DNA from: Mesaphorura yosii
Lineage: Eukaryota; Arthropoda; Collembola; Poduromorpha; Tullbergiidae
DNA: 64,000 bases
NCBI GenBank assembly: GCA_009869945.1
Contig: WIXG01000185.1
Coordinates: forward strand, 62,001-126,000
Direction of reading: 5' to 3'
Of this stretch, positions 35,567-46,388 are shown in pieces. The position numbers and the translations under genes are program-made. The notes under the pieces are model-generated. The model worked only from the letters and a program-made list of their open reading frames with translations. It searched no databases and was not told where the DNA came from. The stretch's first letter is position 1. Each line of letters starts with the position of its first letter.

Positions 35567-35736
35567 CGCAAGGTCAACGACAGCAATAACTAAATGGTCC
35601 GGAGCAGGTGTCACAAGAAGTATTTATGACTCCCATCGAGCCATCAACAAAGGAGTCATGAAATATTTGTCGAAAGAACCGATCTCAGTTTTAGACAGTT
35701 GAAATGTTGGATTTTCGGCAACCGCCGGCAGTAAGT
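35567..35736 (+). pseudogene. decayed copy of an exon from the CLCA-kinase gene
   Basis: This matches 40964-41136 in the functional gene downstream. The first 20 bases are identical, followed by recognisable blocks (GAGCAGGTG, CCCATCGAGCCA, TGGATTTTCG) and a preserved splice donor, CAGTAAGT. In the reading frame of the parent the copy hits a TAA after eight codons and is then shifted by small insertions/deletions, so it cannot be translated. Sequence before 35567 shows only weak resemblance to the preceding exon part, and the transmembrane-kinase exon is not found after it. Confidence 0.8.
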
Positions 35737-35976
35737 GCGAAATCTACGAAGGTAACAACCATCTCATGATAGAGAACAAGTTATTATAAAATGACTGTTG
35801 GGTGAAATAAAGGTGAAGATCATGACCATTCCATCATTAAACAAGGTATCGCCATTAGAGTGGCGTGAATGGTGTCATTGCCAAGTGATAAGAACTGATA
35901 TGAACTATATGTAAATAAAGAGCGTATCCTCGACTCGATACTTTTGAATTTAGTATCTAATTGGATCTGACAGACG

Positions 35977-37086
35977 ATGGTTCGCCCCGCGGGGAGTTTT
36001 AACATGGTGTCGAAATTGACAATCCTAATCCATTGCCTTGCGATTACATTCGAGATAGGCCTGGCCACATCCACAAGCAGCTCGGTCTATTCAGTGAGTT
36101 CAACAAATGTCCGTTCGATTTATTCTTTAACTAAACTCGTTCATCTACTTAGGAAAACTCTTGTGACCCGAACCTCGAAGACGCCAAACAGAACACCACG
36201 ACTGATCCACGCCGTGCAGACTCGAAGTACTGCGTGATGTACGGAATTTGCGACAATGAGGCAGGCTTGCCTTGTGAAAAACATAACTTCCCACCATCGT
36301 TGTTATATGGATCTCAAGCTGGTCGCTTTTGCTCCGAAATCCTGACGGATCCCTGGTCGTCTGAAGTATGCTGCGACGAAAATCAAACCGATAAGCTGAC
36401 ACAATTGCTCTACATGCCGGAGAGTTTGCTTGGCAAATGTCCGTCCTGCTTCAATAATCTTGTCCGTACCCTCTGCCTCATTTCCTGCTCCGCAAACCAG
36501 TCGCAATGGATGCAAGTAAGAACCATATCCGGTTCGGCCGTGGAGGGTGTCGCCGTATACATTTCTCCAGAGTATGCCAATGAAGTGTACGAAAGCTGCA
36601 AAGACGTCAATCTCGTCGTAACAGGAAAGCCCATGACGGACCATTTATGCGGACGAAATGAGAACTCGTCTACCTGCAATGCAGAAAAGTGGTTCACGTG
36701 GATTGGAAACCCAACAAATGGACTCACACACTTTCAGATTGATTTCGAGTTTGGAACCGTGCCTGGAGGCATGACACTATTCAGTGACCAGTATTCAAAG
36801 TGTTTTCAGGCTCCCAATGTAAGACAATAATTCTCCTAGAACGACAGTTTAATTTCTGATTGTAATTTTTGCGTAGAGTCAGACGAAAGCATGCGCATGT
36901 GCCGACTGTCCAGGCAGCTGCTTTGAAACTACGGAGCCGACAACTGAGTCAGATTCGACTGAGTCCACCGAGGATTCAGAGTCTTCAGGCACTGACGTCA
37001 TGTGGAAACGAACGCACACCGTCACCGTCATCGTCACTCTGTGTCTTGTTGGTTTGACAGTGTTCGTGAAATATTTGTTTGAATGA
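35977..37086 (+). CDS. NPC1 N-terminal-domain-only membrane protein
   Basis: Exons 35977-36093, 36153-36818 and 36877-37086 encode 330 residues. After a signal peptide comes an NPC1 N-terminal sterol-binding domain with its cysteine scaffold: YCVMYGIC, FCSEIL, EVCCDENQ, KCPSCFNNLVRTLCLISCSANQSQW, DHLCGRN and CACADCPGSC. Full NPC1 is about 1,280 residues with 13 membrane spans; here the domain is followed by a Thr/Ser/Glu/Asp stalk, one transmembrane helix (VIVTLCLVGLTVFVKYLF) and the stop. In NPC1 this domain takes cholesterol from NPC2 in lysosomes. An isolated, anchored copy could bind sterol at the cell surface or gut membrane. ATG 36004 in the same frame gives a better-shaped leader. AATAAA lies about 28 bp after the stop. 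Confidence 0.88.
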
Positions 37087-37396
37087 ACAATGCCCAGTAC
37101 AAATCATTGGCACGAATAAAATACTTTTAGCGGATTGATCACTTTGTGTATTCAGCGTGCAAAGTGCAAAGTATCAAATCAAGTGCTGATAAGAATACTA
37201 TCAGATAAATTCTGAAAGTGTTTTGCTTGTGAACATGTTCGCAAATTTACAACATCAGATTTCAATTAGACAGACATCCGAACAGACTTACATCCGTGAG
37301 AAGTCGCATATCTTATATACGCTTGAGTTCGCTCTGTTCATCCAAAGTGCAAATACCTAGACCGTGGCCTTCACTCAACTGGAGAAGGCGATCAAA

Positions 37397-40300
37397 ATGA
37401 AAGAATGCTGGGCGGAGTCCGTACGTGTGTGCCTGTGCATCGTCTTCCTCACGACAAGTTCAACCTGTGTGATATTGGACCAAGGTGGAGGATACCATGT
37501 TACCATCGGCATTGACAAGAATGCTAGTGAACAAGTCAAGGAGCCTCGTGACTACGTTGACAATCTCAAGGTGAGTAATTAGAAAAAAATATCACTGCTA
37601 CTTGACTTGAACGCTTTCCCAAATCATTAATCATTTTGGTTCAATATATAGCGCATTCTTAAAGACTTCTCCAATGCGCTTTGGATATCCACAAATACGC
37701 GTTTTCATGTCAAGTCTGCCCACATCGCAGTTCCAGAATCCTGGGCCAAGGACCTTGGCGCAAAGGATGCAGCCTCGTAAGTTGACAGGAAGCGAATTAT
37801 TCGTCTTAACAGAACTATCACCGATACTCATGTGGTCGTCTCTAATCTAAACGCTTCATTGGTATCAGAGTCTCTTACAACACTGCCGACATTGTGATTT
37901 CGCAATCCACCAGCGTTCCTCACACCGAAATCTATTACCCTTGTGGCAAGGCTGGGCTCAGAATCCACCTGCCTATTGAGTTCATTGACTCCAATGATCA
38001 CCTAATGTATGGACCACAAGGCATGTTTCAGTGACGTTATAAGTTACGAGTTTCAGTTTCTACTTAGAATTCTTTTACATAGCAAAGGGCCTGCTGAATC
38101 TGTGGCTACGATATCGGTTTGGTATTTGGGAGGAGCACGGATACCCGGGCCATACACTCACGCCTTACGTTTATCAAGCCAATTCTGTGGACCATTCTCC
38201 ATGGGAGCTTACAAGCTGCAACAATAGTCGTCTCTACGGAGAATTTTTAAAACCGTGAGTTTCTGAGAACATTTTAACATGAGGGAATTGTCTAACCAAA
38301 AATTCCATAGAGTCACATTTGTTTCAGGATTATTGCAAATGAGAATGATCAAACTTCACGAAATGAAACTTGCAGCATAGACGGAACGGCCTTTATGGAC
38401 AAAGCATGCCGATTCCATCCGGACGAAGAGAGTTGGAATAACGCGACTTCGTCCATCATGAACTTTCACTGGTTGGACTCGGTTGTTGCATTGTGTGACA
38501 ACGACACTCACAATAAGTATGTACCCAGTCGACAGAATCTGTTCTGCGACCATCGAAGTGCTTGGGAAGTCATCCGCTCCAGTTTGGACTTCAAGACCCT
38601 GGAAAAACCACAAGATGCTGAAAACATTCCTCACCAGTTGCCGGCGATCGGGTTCAATGTCGTAACCGAGAACAAAAAGCCACTATTTTACATTTTGCTG
38701 GACAGTGGGTCGCCGTACGTATTGGTAACCATTCTTTGTAGTACACTACGAACCCCACTCAGATTGTGTCGATGCAGGGGACGAATTCATTTTCTCAGGT
38801 TAATAGCACGATGTACAAGGTGTGGCAGGAGGAGCTCACGCACATGATCAAGCAAGTCGATCCCAACGTCATCGGTAAATTTGTGACATATCCGGTTGCT
38901 CTTCCTGCTTTCGGCATTATCCAAACAGAATTAGAAGAAAGAGTGGGTTGGATGAGAATGGACTCAGAGGCAAAGGACCGATTTATTAAGTAAGTCGAAA
39001 AAGTGGTATTGTGACTAGGAAGCTGTTCTCATTTTTACTACTAGAGCTCTAGATTTTCGAAATGGGTCGAATCCTGTCCAGTACGACTTTCGAGTGGCTC
39101 TCGCGGAATCTCTGGAAGAATTGAAAGAACGCAATCATCCACACGGTACTGTTCTCTTGATGTTGCGAGTCGATGATTTCTTCATCGGAGGTGAGGCACT
39201 GTTGACTTCCGCTTCATTGCACTCGAGCCTGCTTGCAGTTGCGATCTTAAAGGGAGAACTTTGTTTAAATAATAGGTATGTCAACTGCATTTGAGGAAGA
39301 TTTCATCGTCGACCTGAAAATGTACGGCATCCAGTTGTTCGAGGTTCAAGTTCAGCGAAGAAAGATGGACATGTGGCACAATCCGAGGCTGGAATACATG
39401 GCACTCGAATCTGGAGGCATCAGCAAGCTTTTTGAAATCGAGTACGAGGAAGGCGATTCTGCCGCAAGCGGAGAAGCTGCCCGTCAAAACTTGACTGAAG
39501 TTGTGAACTCTGTTCTGAATGCACTGGAGAATAGAATCCCGAAGCACAGACAGTTTAGTTTGGTGGGTTGGAAAGAGTGAAGCTGTAAATAGTTAAGAAT
39601 CTATTCTTAATACTTCGTCTTGTTAGATCTACAGGGGAGCCCTGCAGCACATGGAAAATAATCATCTTCTGATTCCAAAACGAGAGGATATAGAACTGCT
39701 TCATGTTTACGTAACTTCTCTTGAGTACAACGTCGATTACATTCGGTTTCAATTGCCTGATGCAGAGGGCCCATTCAAGAGTAGACCGCAATGGGGAACA
39801 GATACCGAAAACGATTGGAGACTTGGCTTCACGTATTCGAAAGTCTTCAACGTTTCGACGATGCAGGTGAGCTATTGGCCTTCATTCGTGATGTTGGCAC
39901 GTCACTGACAACCATTTCAGAAATCAGTGAAACTTGTCAGGATTACGACTTCTGGGCGTGGGAACTTTACGTCATCATGACTGATCCTCAGTACCATGAT
40001 GGCGAGAATGGAGCCATAATAGTTTATGGATCGAATCCTGCGGGTCTTGCGACACCAAAACAGTCATCCCAAAATGTGAACGCAGAAATATCCACGTCTG
40101 CAGACTACAACAAGTATTTTTCATGTCTGAATGAAATGAATGCCGAGCCGTTGTCAATATTTGTCAAACTGACTGGAGAAAACGGACAGCCCATAATTAT
40201 AAACACTGACGCTACTTCGACTGGTTTGGGAGATCAGATTGATGTGCAGAAGCAGCCCAAACTCGTTGTGCAGCTGGTCCATCAGTTGCGAGCCGACGAC

Positions 40301-42572
40301 ATGCTTGTAGCAATCTTGAATGACGGAGGACACGGTCCGGATTTAATTGCTGGCGACGGCGTCTATTCTGCTTACATTTATCCAAAAGATGGACCATACC
40401 GGGTATTCCTTAACTTCTATGACAGTGGAGGTAAATTGATCCGGTCGCTATTTTGTTGCTCACTGCACCCGTATTTACTAATATATGGCAAAATCAGAGT
40501 CCAAGCCCGAGCAAGTCGTCAAAAGCACGTATCCAGTTGGGACATTACTATCCAAGCAGCAAAATGAAATGGAAATCACTGTAAATGGAACAACTCTGAA
40601 AACTCCGTACAGTTTTTACGCTGGCACTCCCTCAAATGTGCATGTCACAAAGGGTTGTTACGGAAAGGTAATTATACTCGTACGAAAATCTGGGGAAAAG
40701 AATAATGCTTGCCGGATTGTAGAGGTACATTTCACGAGTTCGGGATGTGAGTGCTACAGTGACTGGAAATGAAACTAACGTGGTGCGACTGTCTTTCAGC
40801 GTTCCTTTGCTCATGATTTCAGGAAAACAAAATGGAATAGAAACTGAAGGTGGGATTTCAGATAACTCCCCACGAAGTGAACAACTTCGAAGTAACTTGC
40901 TATTTCATTCTAATTAACGTAGACCCTGACCGGGCGGAGGACGGGTACTACATGATCATGATTCGCAAGGTCAACGACAGCAACAGCCTACTGAATGATC
41001 CAGAGCAGGTGCCTCAAGAAATATTCATGATTCCCATCGAGCCAGCCGGACGGATTCATGAAATTCTCGTCTGGAGAAACAGTAATCATTTCTTGACAGT
41101 CGAATTACTGGATTTTCGACAGCCACCAACAGTAAGTAAGATGCAACCACCATTGGGTTGGAGTTACCCTGAACCGATTAATGAACTTCTGTGTCGGTAT
41201 CTGTAAAATGTAACCACAGAAATCCGCTGCGTCAAACATCGCCTCGATTATTGGCTGGCCAGTCCAGGAAGAAAATCCGGGTTCCGGACCCATCCGGACT
41301 GGCTGTGACGTCACATGCATTGTTTCAATTTGCGTGGGATGTGGCCTGGCAATTATGGCCCTCTTTGCAAGTTCGTTGGTGCTCTGGAGGAAAACTCGTT
41401 CACAGAAAAGACAGATTCATCAGCTGACACGAAGCGAAATTCGGGAGTTCAGATTCGGAGTTCAGGTGTCCCATCCACGGAGTGAAGTCGAAGCAGCTCC
41501 AAGCGACTACTCCTACAGCTCAGACTTCATTCAATCTCTGCCATATGACAGCAAATACGAAATCCCAAGCAACAAACTGTACATTGATAAAACTGAATTG
41601 CTCGGATCGGGCATGTTTGCCAACGTGTTTAAAGGCTACGTCGTCAACATGCCCGGAACTGCTGGAAAAGTCCTCATCGTCGCAGTAAAAACTATAAAAC
41701 CTAACATGGAGAAAGACTACTTCAAGGTATTGCTGACAGAAGTCAAGCTCATGACGCACATCGGCTCCTCCAACCCGAACGTCGTGAGACTGATAGGCGC
41801 ATTCACCAAAAATATCAGAAAATGTGAAGTTTTTATGGCCATTGAGTTCTGTTCGAAGGGGAATCTCCTCGCCTACTTGCGAAAATTGACGGGATGGAAG
41901 TTCAAGAACTTGATTGACGCAATGGGCAACCTGCAGATACAAAAGATGGAGCTGGACGAGGACGAAGTGTCCACTTTGAATTTGATCAAGTGGGCGCGCG
42001 AAATCGCCCATGGAATGGAGTACCTTGGTCAAAGGAGAATCGTTCACGGGGACCTAGCGGCAAGAAATATTTTGCTCGATGACAAGCTTATCGCCAAAGT
42101 GAGTGATTTCGGACTTTCCAAGCAGCTCGTCCAGTACAACAAGTACACTGTTGAGAACGCAGGCGGTCTTTTCCCTTGGAAATGGCTCGCGCCCGAAACA
42201 CTTCAGTTCTTCAAATTCTCAGTGGGCTCTGACATTTGGGCGTATGGAGTAACTCTGTGGGAGATCTTCAGCCTCGGTCAAATTCCGTACCCAGGAATCA
42301 ACTGGAGCCCAGCCTTCGTCAATCAACTCGAGAACGACGGCCTGCGTCTTCTGAAACCGACTTTTGCAACCCAGACAATTTACCAGGTGATGCTTGACTG
42401 TTGGAAGCTCGACCCGTATGAGAGGCCTGGATTTTACCGACTGAAGGCAACATTGGACCGAATGATGGTACTCGTCTCGCCGGACGAATACATGAACTTG
42501 TCTCCCTTCTCAGTCGAGTATAAGAATGTGAGTAGGATTTATTCGGCACAATACATGAATATAAAAGTATAA
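37397..42572 (+). CDS. CLCA-ectodomain receptor tyrosine kinase (fusion receptor)
   Basis: Thirteen exons: 37397-37570, 37652-37776, 37869-38020 (GC donor), 38083-38254, 38328-38724, 38799-38989, 39045-39190, 39276-39562, 39627-39866, 39941-40430, 40498-40667 (or 40724), 40862-41131, 41220-42572; about 1,388 residues. The signal peptide is followed by a CLCA N-terminal domain (PCGKAGLRIHLPIEFI, MYGPQ) in which the HEWAH zinc-protease motif reads NLWLR (about residue 156). A CLCA Cys region (WEVIRSSLDFK) precedes a VWA-like domain with broken MIDAS (LLDSGSPYVL, about 331-340). The CLCA beta-sandwich (NDGGHGPDLIAGDGVYSAY) is followed by a transmembrane helix (about 971-994) and a tyrosine kinase of PDGFR/VEGFR type. 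The kinase has LLGSGMFANVFKG, VAVKTIK, VHGDLAARN, SDFGLSK, WKWLAPE and an insert. Transmembrane segment and kinase lie in one uninterrupted exon in frame with the ectodomain. Exon 10 and 11 borders are the least certain. Confidence 0.82.
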
Positions 42573-42634
42573 AAATGCTGTCTGTTAATGAAACGCTAAC
42601 AAAACTTACGCAATAAATTAGTACTATTTAGTAG

Positions 42635-45600
42635 TTAGCAATGCCTGTCAAGAGTCACGTGCCCACCGCTCGTGATACCCGTGTATTTGGTTCCAATTTC
42701 CCCGCACAGTGAATATCTTCTTCTACCCGTGCTTGGGCTGCCTGCCACCGTTGCTGCCGCCGTTCTATTGGAAGTGGGTTCTGAGTCAGGATCCGTTCTG
42801 TTTCCGCTCAACATTGCGTCGCGAAACAGAGTCTCCTCAGACTCCTCAGCAGCGTCGCCGTCGTACTCATTGATTGAATCGATGTCAATAACTTCGACGC
42901 GCTTCACAAATAGTTTATTGTTGCATATGAATCGCCAACATTGCGCCATGACGTCCAAATAGTTGTTGTTGTACTTCCACTCAACTTGCACCTGCGTAGT
43001 ACGGTCAGTGTTCACATTTGTGTGGATTTTATTGAATTGTCGCATTCGATCATCTCGACGGGCAAAATGTCAAATGTGTACGGCTTTACTTACGTCCAGA
43101 AGTGCCCCAATGGGCTTACTGTTCTGAATCATGAAGGTGAGATTTGTGCCATGTTGGATTCTTAAATTCCTGAATTGCATAAATGCATAATACACTCATT
43201 AGCATGCAAGCTTATAAACTCCCAGGCCGCCCAGGCGTGTAAATTCCTTACTCTGACGGCGTGAGATTAATATTCTTGATGGTCATCTCCGAGCCCTTGA
43301 GGCTCATCCGGACTTTGCCCGTCACCCAAGGCGCGGCGTGTCGTGGGTACGCCAGTTGCAAGTTTATGCGATAGTGATACACTGTAACAAGTACCATTAA
43401 ATACGTATTAGTGAACCAACGTACATTTAATTACAAAAACAAATTAAGTGCAGTGGCAGAGCCAATATTGCCAATTGAGAACGTACCGCAGTAAGGTATT
43501 GACTTGGCCGTGGTTAAGTAAAAGCGGACAAGACTGCGATTCCCAACTGCATATTTATCAGATTCGATTCCCATTTTGGCACAAAGTGATCCGTCAGAGC
43601 CACATGAATGGCATTTGCCCTGTGTGACATGCATAATGTACGCTTCACTGATAAAGTAGTCATATTGGGAATTGCGAAGGACGAAGAAGCATGCCTGCAC
43701 GTACCATGAGATATGTATCGTAGTCTGGGCAGCGATGGGCTACGAAAGGACACGTCGTGAGCAGCGACTCAATGAAGTAGTAAATCGCTCGATGATGATT
43801 GCATGCAAATATTTCTCGCTGGACTTGATCCAGCCCATGCGCGTTGATCAGATTCATCGGATTCTTGGCCAGATCGCATCCTGGCTGTTCCTTACCATTA
43901 TTCGGATAGAAATCAATGTGACCGCATGGTTGGATCATTCCGTAGCCTGCAACCTTTCTTGTATAAAACCAATCTAAATGGTAAATACAAACCAGTGCGA
44001 AATCTTACCACCAAGAAGTATCGTTCGTCCATCAGTGTGAATGACGTCTACGAAAGCCGCGTCCGAAGGGTCAAGCCTCACGAATGGCGGCATATTTTGG
44101 AAATACGGCTCAGCCGGATCGAGCCCCGTTATTCTTCCCAGGCCAGCTATTTTCTGCCCCGCGTAGCCCGCAATGTGAGAACCCAAACTATGCCCAATTA
44201 AGTGAATGTCTTTGGGCTGGACGTTGAATTCGTTCTGTGTACAGCGTAAACAATGTGATGCCACACTAACTTAGCAAGGTTCATGAAACAGAGCAAAATA
44301 ATGATAGCGCCCGCCTGGACTTACCATTAAGAACTTGACGAAATGCGCCAATTCGAGCCCCACGACTCGTGTGTTGGCGGTGGCCTGCGTGTAGAAGGAA
44401 AGAGACCCGCCGCCCCAGTCAACGGCAAAGACGTTGACGTCAGAGTGCGTCGTGAGCTGCTGCGACAGCTTGACAACCCACGAACTGAAGCCCGTGTCGA
44501 TGAATCCATGAATCACAAACTTGACGGGCAGTTGTGGCTGGAAGCCGGACTCAAGCAAGCTGCTGCGGTTGAGATGAACTTCGACTGGCTGCCAAGAAGA
44601 CGATCAAGCACGCATAAATATTGCAGATTACGCATAACTTGCTTAATTCACGGTCTGATTCTTATACAGTTATCATTGCACGTTACGTTACGTACAAATT
44701 AAGAGGCAACAATTCATCACCATTTGTTGCGCCGCTTCGTCGCGTACCGTCTTCCCCCGTAATTGTGATTACCATTCATTAGTACAGTTATCAGCGCACT
44801 GCGTTTTCAGTTGCAGACCTGCCTTGCATTTTCGTAGACTTTCAAGATTGAATCACTCACTGAGGGCTTTCCCTTTTCATTATTCGATGCCTGCCTCGAC
44901 TAAACTTGTACACCCAATTGCTCAGTTAAATGTCAAATTGTGCAATAATTTACATCGCGTCGCATAAATTATGCAGATTGCTGAACGGTGAAGAAATTTC
45001 GCTGCTGCAGTGCAGTCGAATGTCGAAAGCTTGAAGCCTAGCTCAAGTCCTTGAAATCCTTCTGCGCTGTGCGTAAAATGTGAGTCTCTGAAGCCTGAAG
45101 CTGAAGACGAGGAAGACGAGGAAGACGCAATAAGCAAGATCCGCTTAATTATCCCGCAATCAATTAAATGCGCAGGGGACTGAGACTTGACTTACATCAG
45201 TGACACGTTTTCGTGTGTACAGAATGAATCGCGTGTGTATTTTGTGTCTATCGAGCGGCAGCAGATTGAGCGGACGGTGCAGAATGTCGAACCACTCGTC
45301 AGTAATTTCGATGCAGCCCAGTTCGTCGTAGCATTTGATCTGGTTGGATGGAATTTGCTCCTGGAACGCAATTTCACCCGCTCCGGAACCGAAGCCCGAG
45401 CCTGTTTCTTGTTCCTCCTCCTCCGGAATCATTCCGTCTCCTGCGCCCATCCCCTCGTTCTGGAACGGATCATTGTCGTCATCATCAACCACTGCCGGGC
45501 CGTTGACGTTGCCAGGCCCGATCGCATTATTGCCACTAGCACTTGGCTTTGTGCTGGTAAAAATACTGTTACTCGAGTGTGCCGTGTTGTGATCGAACAC

Positions 45601-46388
45601 AGCAACGCCTGTCGAGAAGGAACGCAAGAGTCCATAAATTAACCAAGAGCAAATCAGCGAGTCATTCAATTTTCAGTGTTTGTTTTGATAGCAGTCAATA
45701 ATTTATTGCCCTATTGTTAGTCTCCTGCCTCAAACCGCATTGCCTTGTGTGGATAACGGTTCGTTTCGCGAGACGAGCGGCAGTCAGCTGATATTTTGAG
45801 CTTTTCGCAACATGTGCAGCCATAAAAGAGTGGAGAGATTTTCTTTTGTTCTCAGACTCAATATTCTGTTGGTCTAAACTGAGACCGAGACTGACGTCCC
45901 GTCTCAGCGCCATGAAACTAATCACAACAAAAGATGACTACAGCAGACCGCAATTAACGGAAAATTTGCGTCTGAGCCGAGAGATATTTTGGTTTGTTTT
46001 ATGTGTAAAAATAGCCAAGAAATAATGCGTGCGTCAGGTCTCACTTATTAATTACAAGATAAAGTCGTCCCGCCTTACACATTAGCATGTAGACGGATGC
46101 CCGGTCGCGTGCAGTGCAAATTCAATAATTAAAAAATTTCTCTTCGAGTTTAAAAATATTCTAGCTGGTTAGGCGACTGACTGATTGATTGACGGACGGC
46201 GTACCTGAGCGCGTGGGATGGTTTGCGCTGCGCGAAGACCGAGCCGTAAACTCGTTGAGCTGGTTGATGGCCTCTTCGATCAGTCGCCAGTTCAGAAAGA
46301 GTCCGTTCGTGCAGGTGGAGTACTTCCACACGGTGAGCAGGATGAAGATGAGGACGTGGCGTCGGATCGCGAAATCAATCAGCTTCAT
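42635..46388 (-). CDS. pancreatic-lipase-type secreted lipase with PLAT domain
   Basis: Exons 46388-46205, 45608-45196, 44588-44325, 44234-44009, 43946-43705, 43619-43487, 43381-43252, 43169-43094, 42991-42635 give 674 residues; vertebrate pancreatic lipase has about 465. The signal peptide precedes an unusual N-terminal insert of about 100 residues, Asn/Gly-rich and then acidic ([30 protein letters not shown]). The hydrolase domain has [24 protein letters not shown], Ser in GHSLGSH, Asp in GLDPAEP and His in [10 protein letters not shown]. The Cys block after it ([17 protein letters not shown]) and a C-terminal PLAT domain ([21 protein letters not shown]) complete the pancreatic lipase layout, with a polar tail. 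It is probably a secreted triglyceride lipase or phospholipase. Introns 1 and 2 (about 600 bp each) are long for this region. Confidence 0.9.

Noticed and set aside
38021-38082. A frame break in the CLCA-kinase gene
   Set aside because: A GC-AG intron from 38021 restores phase and gives the same residue spacing as the CLCA family between YGPQ and the following Gly, so no break is needed.
40668-40861. End of the CLCA gene here, with a separate kinase gene downstream
   Set aside because: The next exon (40862-41131) continues CLCA-like sequence in phase and splices in phase to the transmembrane-kinase exon, and no promoter or polyA signal is visible between them.
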